Shown here one piece after another: positions 54,198 through 63,224 of a DNA stretch of 64,000 nt. A model generated the notes under the pieces. It did not search any database. It was not told the origin of the DNA and worked only from the letters and a program-made list of their open reading frames with translations. Made by a program: the position numbers and the translations under genes. The stretch spans positions 1-64,000 of the forward strand of contig NZ_JWMA01000014.1 in the NCBI RefSeq assembly GCF_000812465.1, given 5' to 3'. The stretch is from Cupriavidus sp. IDO (GTDB taxonomy: Bacteria > Pseudomonadota > Gammaproteobacteria > Burkholderiales > Burkholderiaceae). Numbering within the stretch: the stretch's first letter is position 1; the number at the start of each line of letters is the position of its first letter.

Positions 54198-55589
54198 CTA
54201 CACCATGCCCTTGTCGCGCCACTTGGAGAAAATGCGCTTGCACGCGGCGTCGGCAAGACGGACGGCGTTCTCGGGCGTCTCGTCGCCCGTGGCCGCCTTG
54301 GCGAACATGGTGTTGAGGACCCAGGTATTGAAGATTTCGTCGATGGCCGCGTTGGCGTAGCCGGGGTAGCCGACATTGGTCGCCTGGTTCATCAGCGCGC
54401 CGAGCACCTTGTACTTGTCATGCGGCATGGCCTTCTGGTCGTCGGCGATCAGCTTCTGCAGGTCGGGCACGGTGCTGTTGAAGCACGGGAAGTTGTAGAA
54501 CTCGCTGCCCAGGAAGCCCTGCCGGAAGTTGTCGATATAGTCGACCAGGAACTTCTTCGCACCGGCGATGTTCTCGGCGAATTTCCAGATCACGTAGCAG
54601 TCCATCACGTGCTCCAGCGCGATCCGCCGCACCGGCCCCTGCAGGGCCTGAGTGAGCCAGATATCCCGCGCGATCGGCAGGTTCTTGTTTTCGCCCTCCC
54701 GGGTGATGGAAATGGCGTTCAGGCACAGCGAGATCTTGCCTGCCAGCATGGCGCGATTGTTGGATGACGGGTCCCATGCCAGCACTTCCGGCGTCATGGT
54801 CTCCTGGAACAGCGCCTTGACGAACTTCACCGCTTCGATGGTGTTCTTCGAGTTCAGCACCACGGTGTGCCGTTCGTCCTGGACCGAGCCGCCGAACGCA
54901 TACAGGATGGTGCGCGCCGCCATCGCGGTGTCGAGTTCCGCGGATAGCCCGATGCCGACCGGAATGCCGTGCTTTGCCTTGATCTTGCGGCCGGCCGCCA
55001 GGACATCCAGCCAGGTGTCCGGCGGCTTCATGCCGACGTCGTCCCAGAGGTCCTTGCGGTAGTTGATCGGGTCCGGCACGAAGCTGTCCGAGAAGCCGAA
55101 GTACTTCTTCGTCTTCGGGTTGTACGTGCTCTTGATCGCCAGCTCCATCGGCTTGCCATGCTTGCGCTGGCATTCCTCGTAGAGCTCGCGGTGGTCGATC
55201 ACCTGCTCCTCGTAGACCGGCGCCGGCGAGAGGAACATGAACAGGTCATGCCCCTTCTGCGCCGAGACCTCGGCAGCGGCGCGCGTGGCCAGCGCGGGGA
55301 TGCCGACGTGGTCGACCACCACCTCGGTATCGTTCTGCTGCCCCCATTGCTTGATGTAGGTGTCGTCGAACCACTTGTCGTAGCCGGGCACGAAGTGGTT
55401 CCACTGCAGGATCCTGAGAGTGTGCTTTGCCGCATGGGCATGCCTGGGGATCAGGAAGGGTCCGAGGCCGGCAGCAAGCCCGACGGCGCCCGTGGTCCGG
55501 ATGAATCTGCGCCTGCCGGTGTTGGTGTCCGCGCTGGCGCTGGTGGCGACGGCCATGTCGGTACCACCTGGATGCGCTGTCTTGGCCAT
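54198..55589 (-). CDS. Tat-exported ABC substrate-binding protein (family 1)
   Basis: 463-residue periplasmic binding protein. The N-terminus carries a Tat signal with TGRRRFIRTTGAVGLAAGLG (about 21-40) and cleavage near RHAHA, meaning the protein is exported folded. The mature part shows the family 1 fold (ILQWNHFVPGYDKWFDDTYIKQW, FGFSDSFVPDPINYRKDLWDDVG). ATG 55589 follows AAGGAGATAGCC. It heads the ABC operon and is divergent from a LIV-type binding protein gene. Ligand unknown. Confidence 0.85.
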   Translation of the reverse strand: MAKTAHPGGTDMAVATSASADTNTGRRRFIRTTGAVGLAAGLGPFLIPRHAHAAKHTLRILQWNHFVPGYDKWFDDTYIKQWGQQNDTEVVVDHVGIPALATRAAAEVSAQKGHDLFMFLSPAPVYEEQVIDHRELYEECQRKHGKPMELAIKSTYNPKTKKYFGFSDSFVPDPINYRKDLWDDVGMKPPDTWLDVLAAGRKIKAKHGIPVGIGLSAELDTAMAARTILYAFGGSVQDERHTVVLNSKNTIEAVKFVKALFQETMTPEVLAWDPSSNNRAMLAGKISLCLNAISITREGENKNLPIARDIWLTQALQGPVRRIALEHVMDCYVIWKFAENIAGAKKFLVDYIDNFRQGFLGSEFYNFPCFNSTVPDLQKLIADDQKAMPHDKYKVLGALMNQATNVGYPGYANAAIDEIFNTWVLNTMFAKAATGDETPENAVRLADAACKRIFSKWRDKGMV

Positions 55590-55645
55590 GGCTATCTCCT
55601 TGTACGAGAAAGCGGTCGGCTCCCACCCCGGTTCTGGGTAGCCAG

Positions 55646-55725
55646 CTACCCTACCTTCAAGGGTAGGCTTCATTTCATGAATAGGAAATCCCGACACATG
55701 TCACGAAGTGATGGAACCGTGACAT
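55646..55725. promoter_or_regulatory. Divergent promoter region with two dyads
   Basis: Between the two ABC operons, CTACCCT (55646-55652)/AGGGTAG (55660-55666) and ATGTCAC (55698-55704)/GTGACAT (55719-55725) are perfect 7-bp inverted repeats. They are candidate operators for the divergent binding-protein genes; no regulator gene is adjacent. Confidence 0.45.
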
Positions 55726-55781
55726 GCCGCCCCTTCCACTTTCAGAAATGAGTCCTAAGCTGGAAAGAGTGAGGAGGTGAT

Positions 55782-57071
55782 ATGAAAACCGCATCCGCAC
55801 ACAGCTTTCCGGCCGGTGCCAGGTCCGGGCCCCCTACCCGGATACGCCAAGCCACCGTCTGCGCCCTGGCCGGCCTGGAACTGGCGCTGTCCGTCCCCGC
55901 CGCCGCCAGGGTGGAAGGCGACACCATCGTGCTCGGTGCCGCGGTCTCGCTCACCGGCAAGTACTCCACCAACGGCAAGAACACTCAGGACGGCTACAAC
56001 CTCGCAGCGAAGCGTATCAACGAGACGGGCGGCGTCAAGGTCGGCGGCAAGGCCTACCAGCTGAAGATCATCTTCTACGACGACGAATCCACCTCGGCCC
56101 GCGGCGCGCAGCTGGCCGAGCGGCTGATCAGCCAGGACGGCGTAAAGTTCGTGCTGGGGCCTTACAGCTCCGGGCTCACCAAGGCGATCGCCCCGGTCAC
56201 GGAGAAGTACCGGATCCCGATGGTCGAGGGCAACGGCGCGGACCGCAACCTGTTCACGCAGGGCTACCGCTACATGTTCGCGGTGCTCAATACCTCCGAC
56301 TACTACCTGCGCGCCGCCATCAGCCTGGCTGCCGAGGAAGCGCAGCGGGCCGGCAAGTCACCGAAGAGCCTGAAGGTGGCCATCGCCATCGAGAACGACA
56401 ACTTCTCGCAGGACGTGCGCGACGGCGTGGCCGAGGATGCGAAACGCCTGGGCATGCAGGTGGTGATCGACGACAAGCTGCCGCCCGAGCTGAACGACAT
56501 GTCGGTCACGCTGGCCAAGGTGAAGGCGCTCAAGCCGGACATCCTGGTGGTATCCGGCCATGAAAAGGGCGCGACACTGGCGGTGCGGCAGATGGCGGAG
56601 ATGCGGATCGACGTGCCGATGCTGGCCCTGACCCACTGCGACTCCGCGCAGATCATCGAGAAGTTCGGCAAGAGCGCGGAATTCGCGGTGTGCGGCTCGC
56701 AATGGGACCGCTCGCTGAGCTACAAGGACCGCTGGTTCGGCACGGCCGACCAGTATGCGCGGCGATTCGAGCAGGAGTTCCGCTACGAGGCACCGTACCA
56801 GGCGGCCGAATCCAGCGCGTCGGTGCTGGCCTTCGTCGACGCCTTCGAGCGCGCCGGTTCGTTCGATACGGAAAAGGTCCGCGAGGCGCTTGCCGCCACC
56901 GACCTGATGACGTTCTACGGCCCGCTCAAGTTTGACCAGAGCGGCAAGAACATCGCCAAGTCGATGGTGCTGTACCAGGTACAGGACGGCAAGTTCAAGG
57001 TGGTCGCGCCGGGCAAGTGGGCGTCGTCGAAGGTCATCTATCCGGCACCCGCCTGGGCGCGGCGCAAATAG
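55782..57071 (+). CDS. LIV-type ABC binding protein (second system)
   Basis: 429-residue periplasmic binding protein of the LivK/type I family. A signal region (about 20-43, RIRQATVCALAGLELALSVPAAA) precedes the mature start EGDTIVLGAAVSLTGKYSTNGK, followed by the hinge motifs VKFVLGPYSSGLTKAIAPV and LKPDILVVSGHEKGA. ATG 55782 has a strong ribosome site (GAGGAGGTGAT). It heads a six-gene operon with LivH, M, G, F-like genes and a universal stress gene. Ligand unknown; probably an amino acid or organic acid. Confidence 0.87.
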   Translation: MKTASAHSFPAGARSGPPTRIRQATVCALAGLELALSVPAAARVEGDTIVLGAAVSLTGKYSTNGKNTQDGYNLAAKRINETGGVKVGGKAYQLKIIFYDDESTSARGAQLAERLISQDGVKFVLGPYSSGLTKAIAPVTEKYRIPMVEGNGADRNLFTQGYRYMFAVLNTSDYYLRAAISLAAEEAQRAGKSPKSLKVAIAIENDNFSQDVRDGVAEDAKRLGMQVVIDDKLPPELNDMSVTLAKVKALKPDILVVSGHEKGATLAVRQMAEMRIDVPMLALTHCDSAQIIEKFGKSAEFAVCGSQWDRSLSYKDRWFGTADQYARRFEQEFRYEAPYQAAESSASVLAFVDAFERAGSFDTEKVREALAATDLMTFYGPLKFDQSGKNIAKSMVLYQVQDGKFKVVAPGKWASSKVIYPAPAWARRK

Positions 57072-57096
57072 GGGGCCGCTGCGCGGCCTGGCACAG

Positions 57097-57993
57097 ATGA
57101 CCGATCTCGCGGTCCTCATCCAGAGTCCCGAGCTGAACCTGCAGCTCGTGGTGGATGGCCTGCTGGCCGGCGCGATCTTTGCGCTGGCCGCCTACGGCAT
57201 GGCGCTGGTATGGGGCGTGATGAACCTCATCAACGTGGCCCAGGGCGAGCTGGTGATGCTGGGCGGCTATATCGTGATCTGGCTGGCCGGCAAGGGCGTG
57301 CCCCCGATGCTGGCCGTGCCGGTTGCCGCGGCGGTGATGTACTGCGTGGGCTGGGGGCTCTATCGCATCGTCATCTTCCGGCTGGTCGAGCGCGATCTCT
57401 TCGTCTCGGTGCTGGCCACCTTCGGCCTGAGCATCGTGCTGCAGCAGCTCGCCAACCTGGCGTTCGGCGCCAACGTGCGCACGCTCGATGCCGGGCTGGG
57501 CAGCCTGTTCCTGGCCGGCGGACTGGTGGTGCCGAAGATCAAGCTGGCCGCGTTCGCCGCAGCCCTGGCGCTGGGCGCAGCGCTGATGCTGTTCCTCAGG
57601 TATTCCCGCCGTGGCCAGGCAATCCGGGCCACGGCGCAGAACGCGCGCGCAGCCCGCGTGCTGGGCGTGGACACCGATCGCGTCTATGCCGCGACCTTCG
57701 CCCTCAATGCCGCCATCTGCGGCGCCGCCGGCGGTCTGGTGGCGATGACCTGGATCATCCACCCCTACCTGGGCCTGCCCTATACGGTGCGTGCCTTCAT
57801 GATCGTGGTGGTGGCCGGACTGGGCAGCATGCTGCCGGTCCTCGGCGCCGGCGGCGGACTTGGCATTGCCGAAAACTACGCCGGCTTCCTGCTCGGCACC
57901 GAGTACCAGACCGCCTTCCTCTACGCGCTGCTGGTGGTGATTCTGGTAAGCCGCAACCTGATGCTGCGCCGGCATCGAGGCTACCTGCGATGA
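57097..57993 (+). CDS. LIV-type ABC permease, LivH family (second system)
   Basis: 298-residue permease with about eight helices; ALAAYGMALVWGVMNLINVAQGELVMLGGY near the N-terminus and GQAIRATAQNARAARVLGVD in the coupling loop are LivH signatures. ATG 57097 lies 25 bp after the binding-protein stop, and its own stop overlaps the LivM-like start (ATGA). Partner of the LivM-type permease. Confidence 0.88.
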   Translation: MTDLAVLIQSPELNLQLVVDGLLAGAIFALAAYGMALVWGVMNLINVAQGELVMLGGYIVIWLAGKGVPPMLAVPVAAAVMYCVGWGLYRIVIFRLVERDLFVSVLATFGLSIVLQQLANLAFGANVRTLDAGLGSLFLAGGLVVPKIKLAAFAAALALGAALMLFLRYSRRGQAIRATAQNARAARVLGVDTDRVYAATFALNAAICGAAGGLVAMTWIIHPYLGLPYTVRAFMIVVVAGLGSMLPVLGAGGGLGIAENYAGFLLGTEYQTAFLYALLVVILVSRNLMLRRHRGYLR

Positions 57994-59012
57994 ATCCCCA
58001 CCTGCGCGGCGTACGCCGGCTCGAAGCGGATGTCCCGGTGACCTCGCCCGCCCCGGTCACCGGGCTCGCCCTGCTCGCGGGCGGCCTGGGCGCCCTCGCG
58101 GCGCCGTGGCTGTTCGCCGGCATCACCACGCAACTGACCTTCCTCTGGCTGATGATGCTGTTCGCGCTGACGTGGGACGTGATGGGCGGCCAGATGGGCT
58201 ACAACTCCTTCGGCAACATCGTGTTCTTCGGCGTGGGTGCCTATGTCTGCGCGGTGGCGCAGCGCGACTTCGGGCTGGGCTACTTTGCCGGCCTGGCAGC
58301 GGGTACCGGCCTGGCGGCGCTGGGGGCTGTAGCCGTGGCGCTTGCGCTGGGCCCGGCCATGCTGGGCTTGCGCGGCCACTACTTCGCAATCGGGACGCTG
58401 GGCCTGGGGATTGCCTTCGCCGATGCCGCGGCCGGCTGGGATTTCATCGGCGCAGGATCGGGCATGACGCTCCCGCTGTTCCCGGGTGCGGCCGGCCGCC
58501 GTGAGCCGTTCTTCTACTACGCGATGCTGATGCTGGCCGCCGCTACCCTGCTGACGCTGCGCTGGCTCTATGCGCGCCCGTTCGGCCTGGCGCTCAATGC
58601 CATCCGCGACGACGAGGACAAGGCCGAGGCGCTGGGCCTGCACACCACGCGCTACAAGATCCTGGCCTGGTGTGTCTGCGCCCTCTTCCTCGGCATGGCG
58701 GGCGCCCTGGCGGGCAACCTGGTCGGCTTCATCGATCCGCGCGAGCTGGCGTTCGCCGGCACCACCTTCGGCGTGTGGATGGTGGTAATGGCGATCCTCG
58801 GCGGCAAGGGCACGCTGTGGGGGCCGGTGATCGGCGCCACGTTGTTCCACCTCACCCAGGAGCTGTTCTGGACCTACCTGCTGAACTGGCAGCGCGTTGC
58901 GCTGGGCGTGCTGATCGTGCTGATCGTGGTGCTGTTCCCGACCGGCATCATGGGCTGGCTGCGCGATGACAACCCAAACCGCCGCCGCATAACGGGGAGT
59001 GCCGCGCCATGA
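57990..59012 (+). CDS. LIV-type ABC permease, LivM family (second system)
   Basis: 340-residue permease, about nine helices; TWDVMGGQMGYNSFGNIVFFGVGAY and FGLALNAIRDDEDKAEALGLHTTRYK are LivM signatures. ATG 57990 overlaps the livH-like stop by 4 bp and its stop overlaps the livG-like ATG (59009), showing tight translational coupling through the operon. Confidence 0.88.
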   Translation: MNPHLRGVRRLEADVPVTSPAPVTGLALLAGGLGALAAPWLFAGITTQLTFLWLMMLFALTWDVMGGQMGYNSFGNIVFFGVGAYVCAVAQRDFGLGYFAGLAAGTGLAALGAVAVALALGPAMLGLRGHYFAIGTLGLGIAFADAAAGWDFIGAGSGMTLPLFPGAAGRREPFFYYAMLMLAAATLLTLRWLYARPFGLALNAIRDDEDKAEALGLHTTRYKILAWCVCALFLGMAGALAGNLVGFIDPRELAFAGTTFGVWMVVMAILGGKGTLWGPVIGATLFHLTQELFWTYLLNWQRVALGVLIVLIVVLFPTGIMGWLRDDNPNRRRITGSAAP

Positions 59013-59755
59013 CCGACCTGCTTGCGGTGCGCGGCGTCACCAAGCGCTTCGGCGGTGTCGTCGCCAACCATGAGATCTCCCTGCAGGTGCCGCACGGCAG
59101 CATCGTGGGCCTGATCGGGCCGAACGGTTCGGGCAAGACGACCCTGTTCAATTCCATCGTCGGTTATCACCCGATCGACGGCGGATCGATCCTGTTCGAC
59201 GGGCGCGAGATCTCGCGCCTGCGCGTACCCGAGATCGCCCGCCTGGGCCTGGTGCGCACCTTCCAGCAGACCCGGGTGTTCGGCAAGATGAACTGCCTGC
59301 AGAACCTGCTGGTCAGCGTGCCCCACGTGCAGGAAGGATTCGCCGCGATGTGCACGCGGCAGGCGCCGGCGGTGACGGAACGGGCCCGGCAGATCCTGCG
59401 CCTTGCCGGCCTGGAGGACCACGTGGACCAGCGCGGCGCCGATCTGTCGTTCGGACAACAGAAGCTGCTCGAGATCGCCATGGCCCTGATGAACGAGCCC
59501 AGGCTGCTGCTGCTCGACGAGCCGACCGCCGGCGTGAACCCGGTGATGATCGAGAGCCTGATCGCCCTGCTGCGGGACATCAACGCGCGGCTCGGCATCA
59601 CGCTGCTGGTGATCGAACACAATATGCGGGTGATGATGCAACTGGCCGGCCATGTCTGCTGCCTGGCGCATGGCGAGGTGCTGGCGCAGGGATCGCCGGC
59701 GCAGATCACCGCCAACCGCGCCGTGATCGAGGCCTACCTGGGAGGACAGCCGTGA
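59009..59755 (+). CDS. LIV-type ABC ATPase, LivG family (second system)
   Basis: 248-residue ATPase of normal LivG length. Walker A GPNGSGKTT (about 35-43), signature LSFGQQKLLEIAMAL, Walker B LLLLDEPTAGVNP and IEHNMRVMM follow in order. It lacks the long N-terminal extension of the first operon's LivG. Start and stop codons overlap both neighbours by 4 bp. Confidence 0.9.
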   Translation: MTDLLAVRGVTKRFGGVVANHEISLQVPHGSIVGLIGPNGSGKTTLFNSIVGYHPIDGGSILFDGREISRLRVPEIARLGLVRTFQQTRVFGKMNCLQNLLVSVPHVQEGFAAMCTRQAPAVTERARQILRLAGLEDHVDQRGADLSFGQQKLLEIAMALMNEPRLLLLDEPTAGVNPVMIESLIALLRDINARLGITLLVIEHNMRVMMQLAGHVCCLAHGEVLAQGSPAQITANRAVIEAYLGGQP

Positions 59756-60585
59756 ACATGGCGCACACCATGGCCCAGCCGGTTGCCCGGGTGCCTGCCG
59801 CCACGCTCGCCGCCGCCCTCTCGCGCCCCCGGCCAACCGTTGCGCAGCTCGAGCAACTGGCCGGCGGGACGCCGATGGTCGCCGTGGACAACCTGGTCGC
59901 GGGCTACGGCGGCATGGAGATCCTGCACGGCTTCGGCCTGCGCGTGGCGCGCGGCGGTTCGCTGTGCCTGATTGGCCCGAACGGCGCGGGCAAGTCCACG
60001 GTGCTGCGCGCCATCTACGGCCTCGCCCGGGTCATGTCGGGGACCATTACCGTGGCTGGCGCGCCGGTCACCCACCTGCGTGCCGAGCAGAAGCTGCTGC
60101 AGGCAGGCGTGGCCTACGTGCTGCAGGAGGGTTCGATCTTCCCCGACATGACGGTCGAGGAAAACCTGCTGATGGGCGGGTACCTGATGCGGCACCCGCG
60201 GGACGCCGCGGCCGCCGCCGAGCGCATCTTCCAGCGCCATGGCGCGCTGGCGCAGCGGCGCGGCCAGCGCGCCAGCGTGCTTTCCGGCGGGGAGCGCAGG
60301 CTGCTGGAAATCGCGCGCGCGCTGATGATGGACCCCGCCGTGCTGCTGGTGGACGAGCCCTCGATCGGACTGCAGCCGCGCTATGTCGACATGGTGTTCG
60401 AACTCCTGCGCCATCTGCAGCAAGACGAGGGCAAGACCATCATCCTTGTCGAGCAGAACGCCCGCAAGGGGCTCGCATTCGCCGACCTCGGCTATGTCCT
60501 GGTGGCCGGGCAACTGGCCATGGCCGGCACCGGTGGCGAACTGGGCCGGGACCCGGAGGTCGGCCGGCTGTTTCTCGGGGCCTGA
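59752..60585 (+). CDS. LIV-type ABC ATPase, LivF family (second system)
   Basis: 277-residue ATPase with about 40 extra N-terminal residues before the domain (MVAVDNLVAGYGGMEILHG). Walker A GPNGAGKST, signature LSGGERRLLEIARAL, Walker B VLLVDEPSIGLQP and the LivF-type VEQNARKGL are present. GTG 59752, overlapping the livG-like stop, has GGAGG 6 bp upstream and is preferred to ATG 59758. Confidence 0.88.
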   Translation: MNMAHTMAQPVARVPAATLAAALSRPRPTVAQLEQLAGGTPMVAVDNLVAGYGGMEILHGFGLRVARGGSLCLIGPNGAGKSTVLRAIYGLARVMSGTITVAGAPVTHLRAEQKLLQAGVAYVLQEGSIFPDMTVEENLLMGGYLMRHPRDAAAAAERIFQRHGALAQRRGQRASVLSGGERRLLEIARALMMDPAVLLVDEPSIGLQPRYVDMVFELLRHLQQDEGKTIILVEQNARKGLAFADLGYVLVAGQLAMAGTGGELGRDPEVGRLFLGA

Positions 60586-60626
60586 CCCGGACGGGATGGC
60601 AGGCGCCGGCATACAAGGAGACCCAA

Positions 60627-61064
60627 ATGTTCAAGCATCTGCTCGTGGCGGTCGACGGCTCGACCCTGTCCGATACGGCCTACCGCAAAGCCATTGCGCT
60701 AGCCCAGGCGCTGCAGGCCCGCATTACCGCAATCGAGGTTGTCGCGCACTATGACGTGATGCGCCTGCAGACCGCCATGCTGCGCGAAACCCGGGAACAC
60801 TACATGCAGGAAGCCTACCGGCAGGCCGAGGCGTACCTGACGACGATTGCGGAAGAGGCTGCCGCGGCCGGCGTGAACTGCGATACCGCCTGCGTCACCG
60901 GCGACCATATCTTCCAGGCCATCATCGACGAGGCCGAAGCCAGGCAATGCGACCTCATCGTGATGGCATCCCACGGGCGGCGCGGGGTGGAGGCGCTGGT
61001 GATCGGCAGCGAGACGCACAGGGTGCTCACGCATACGAAGATTGCGGTGCTGGTCTTCCGGTAG
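60627..61064 (+). CDS. Universal stress protein (UspA family)
   Basis: 145-residue USP with the start FKHLLVAVDGSTLSDTAYRKA, and the ATP-binding-type signature VMASHGRRGVEALVIGSETHRVLTHTKIAVLV at the C-terminus (G-2x-G-9x-G(S) pattern partly kept). ATG 60627 follows AAGGAGACCCAA. It is 41 bp after the livF-like gene, same strand, so likely the last gene of the transport operon. Role: unspecified stress or nucleotide-sensing protein. Confidence 0.87.
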   Translation: MFKHLLVAVDGSTLSDTAYRKAIALAQALQARITAIEVVAHYDVMRLQTAMLRETREHYMQEAYRQAEAYLTTIAEEAAAAGVNCDTACVTGDHIFQAIIDEAEARQCDLIVMASHGRRGVEALVIGSETHRVLTHTKIAVLVFR

Positions 61065-61074
61065 ACGCCTGCGC

Positions 61075-62310
61075 TTAGCTGCCGAGGCGCTCCGCCACGG
61101 CCGCCACACGCGCCGCATGGACGCGGTCGCGGATCTGGCTGACATCGTCGCCGCATGCGCGCGCGATGGCGCCGGCGTCCACCGCCGCGGCTGCGTCCAG
61201 TGCGGCCAGCAAGCGCGCTGCCTGGGGGTACTCGCTCGATTCAAAGCCCTTGCGTCCGCGCAGGTCGGCCTCGCAGGCCTGTAGCGCTTCGGCAAAGCGG
61301 GCCGGCTTGCGCAGTGCGTCGCAGCGCTCGAGCAGCCGCATCGCCGCCGCCGCGCCGATCTCCTGCGAGCGGTGGATATTGCCGTGCTCGCGCGCCACCA
61401 CCAGCGCCAGGTCGCGGCATTCGTTGGGCACGCGCAGGCGCGCGCAGACGTCCTCGAGCAATTTCACGCTGCGCATCTCGTGGCCGATATGGCGCGGCAG
61501 GATGTCCTCGGGCGTGGTGCCCTTGCCCAGGTCGTGCATCAGCGCGGCGAAGCGCACCGTCAGGGGGGCGCCCATCGCGGCGGCGCAATCGATCACCATC
61601 ATCACGTGCACGCCGGTATCGATTTCCGGATGGTAGTCCGCACGCTGGGGCACGCCCCACAGGCGGTCCAGCTCCGGCATCAGCCGCGCCAGCGCGCCGC
61701 ACTCGCGCAGCACTTCGAACATGCGCGAGGGCTTTGCTTCCATCAGCCCACGCGCCAGTTCCTGCCAGACGCGCTCAGGCACCAGTGCATCGACCTCGCC
61801 GGCAGCCACCATCTCGCGCATCAGCCGCACGGTTTCCGCGGCGACGCTGAACTCATGAAAGCGCGCAGCAAAGCGCGCTACGCGCAGGATGCGCACCGGG
61901 TCTTCGGCGAATGCCTCGGAGACATGCCGGAACAGGCGCGCCGCGAGGTCGCGCTGGCCGCCATGGGGATCGATGACCGGGCCGACCAGGTTGCCATCGG
62001 CATCGACCTCGCGCGCCATCGCGTTGATGGTGAGGTCGCGCCGCACCAGGTCGTCCTCCAGGGTGACATCGGGCTCGCAATAGAAGGCAAAGCCCTTGTA
62101 GCCCATCGCCGTCTTGCGCTCGGTGCGGGCCAGCGCGTACTCCTCTTTCGTGCGCGGATGCAGGAAGACGGGGAAGTCCTTGCCGACCGGCTTGTAGCCG
62201 GCGGCTTCCATTTCGGCCGGGGTCGCGCCCACCACCACGTAGTCGCGATCCTGGCTGGGCTTGCCCAGCAATTCGTCGCGAATCGCTCCGCCGACGGCGT
62301 ACACCTGCAT
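61075..62310 (-). CDS. cca: CCA-adding tRNA nucleotidyltransferase
   Basis: 411-residue class II nucleotidyltransferase adding or repairing the 3' CCA of tRNAs. N-terminal GGAIRDELLG (7-16) and metal-binding Asp21/Asp23 (QDRDYV) form the catalytic site, RRDLTINAMA is the second motif, and an HD phosphohydrolase domain (about 225-330, AALMHDLGKG) follows, as in E. coli Cca. ATG 62310 has GAGGGG upstream. Convergent with the universal stress gene. Confidence 0.95.
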   Translation of the reverse strand: MQVYAVGGAIRDELLGKPSQDRDYVVVGATPAEMEAAGYKPVGKDFPVFLHPRTKEEYALARTERKTAMGYKGFAFYCEPDVTLEDDLVRRDLTINAMAREVDADGNLVGPVIDPHGGQRDLAARLFRHVSEAFAEDPVRILRVARFAARFHEFSVAAETVRLMREMVAAGEVDALVPERVWQELARGLMEAKPSRMFEVLRECGALARLMPELDRLWGVPQRADYHPEIDTGVHVMMVIDCAAAMGAPLTVRFAALMHDLGKGTTPEDILPRHIGHEMRSVKLLEDVCARLRVPNECRDLALVVAREHGNIHRSQEIGAAAAMRLLERCDALRKPARFAEALQACEADLRGRKGFESSEYPQAARLLAALDAAAAVDAGAIARACGDDVSQIRDRVHAARVAAVAERLGS

Positions 62311-62353
62311 CGTTTGCCCCTCTGTGCTGTGGTCCGCCGGCTCCACCCGGCGA

Positions 62354-63043
62354 TCAGTGGCTGATGATAATCGCATCGGGGCGATCGGGCGCCATCCGGT
62401 ACGGCTCATCGTCGGCGAGGAAATCGCGCTCCTCGCGCGCGCCGGCAATCCAGGCCTGCATGGCGGGCAGTGCCAGCATGAAGTCCGCGTACGCCTTGGC
62501 CGCATCGGGCAGGTGGATGCCGTAGGTGGCGAAGCGGCTCACGACCGGCGCGAAGAAGGCATCCGCGATCGTGAACTCGCCGAACAGGAACGGCCCCGCG
62601 GCGCCATGCCGGGTGCGCAGGTCAGACCAGATCTCGGCGATGCGGGCGACGTCGCGCTGCACCGCCACGTTCCAGCCGCGCCCGGGCAGCACGGCGGTGA
62701 CGTTCATCGGCAGCTGGCTGCGCAGGTTGCCGAAGCCCGAGTGCATCTCCGCACAGATCGAACGCGCATAAGCGCGCGCGGCGGTGTCGGCGGGCCACAG
62801 CTTCTTCGCGGGAAATTTCTCGGCCAGGTATTCGGCGATCGACAGCGAGTCCCACACCGCGATGTCGCCGTCGATCAGCACCGGCACCTTGCCGGCCGGC
62901 GAATAGCGCGCAATCTCGGCGGCAAAGTCTCCGGCGAAAAGGCGGACCTGCACTTCCTCGAACTCGATGCCCGCATGCTGCATCAGCAGCCAGGGGCGCA
63001 GCGACCAGGAAGAATAGTTTTTGTTGCCGATGATGAGCTTCAT
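62354..63043 (-). CDS. Glutathione S-transferase family protein
   Basis: 229-residue GST with an N-terminal thioredoxin-like domain (IIGNKNYSSWSLRPWLLMQHAG, cis-proline in KVPVLIDGD, and DSLSIAEYL) and a helical C-terminal domain. The Ser in YSSWSLRPW is the likely glutathione-activating residue. ATG 63043 follows AAGGATTCCACG. It lies 43 bp upstream of cca. Substrate unknown. Confidence 0.87.
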   Translation of the reverse strand: MKLIIGNKNYSSWSLRPWLLMQHAGIEFEEVQVRLFAGDFAAEIARYSPAGKVPVLIDGDIAVWDSLSIAEYLAEKFPAKKLWPADTAARAYARSICAEMHSGFGNLRSQLPMNVTAVLPGRGWNVAVQRDVARIAEIWSDLRTRHGAAGPFLFGEFTIADAFFAPVVSRFATYGIHLPDAAKAYADFMLALPAMQAWIAGAREERDFLADDEPYRMAPDRPDAIIISH

Positions 63044-63224
63044 CGTGGAATCCTTGGGGGAGGCATTGAGAAAGGCGGGGCAGCAGGACATGCGCGGCCA
63101 GTCCTGCGATCGGAGCCGCTGGCCGCGCGCCCGAACCGCTCATTCTGCCAGCGCGAACGGCGGCGTCAAAGTGAATTGCGCTCGCAACCAGTATGAATCC
63201 TGGTCACATAGGCGCGCCGGATCG

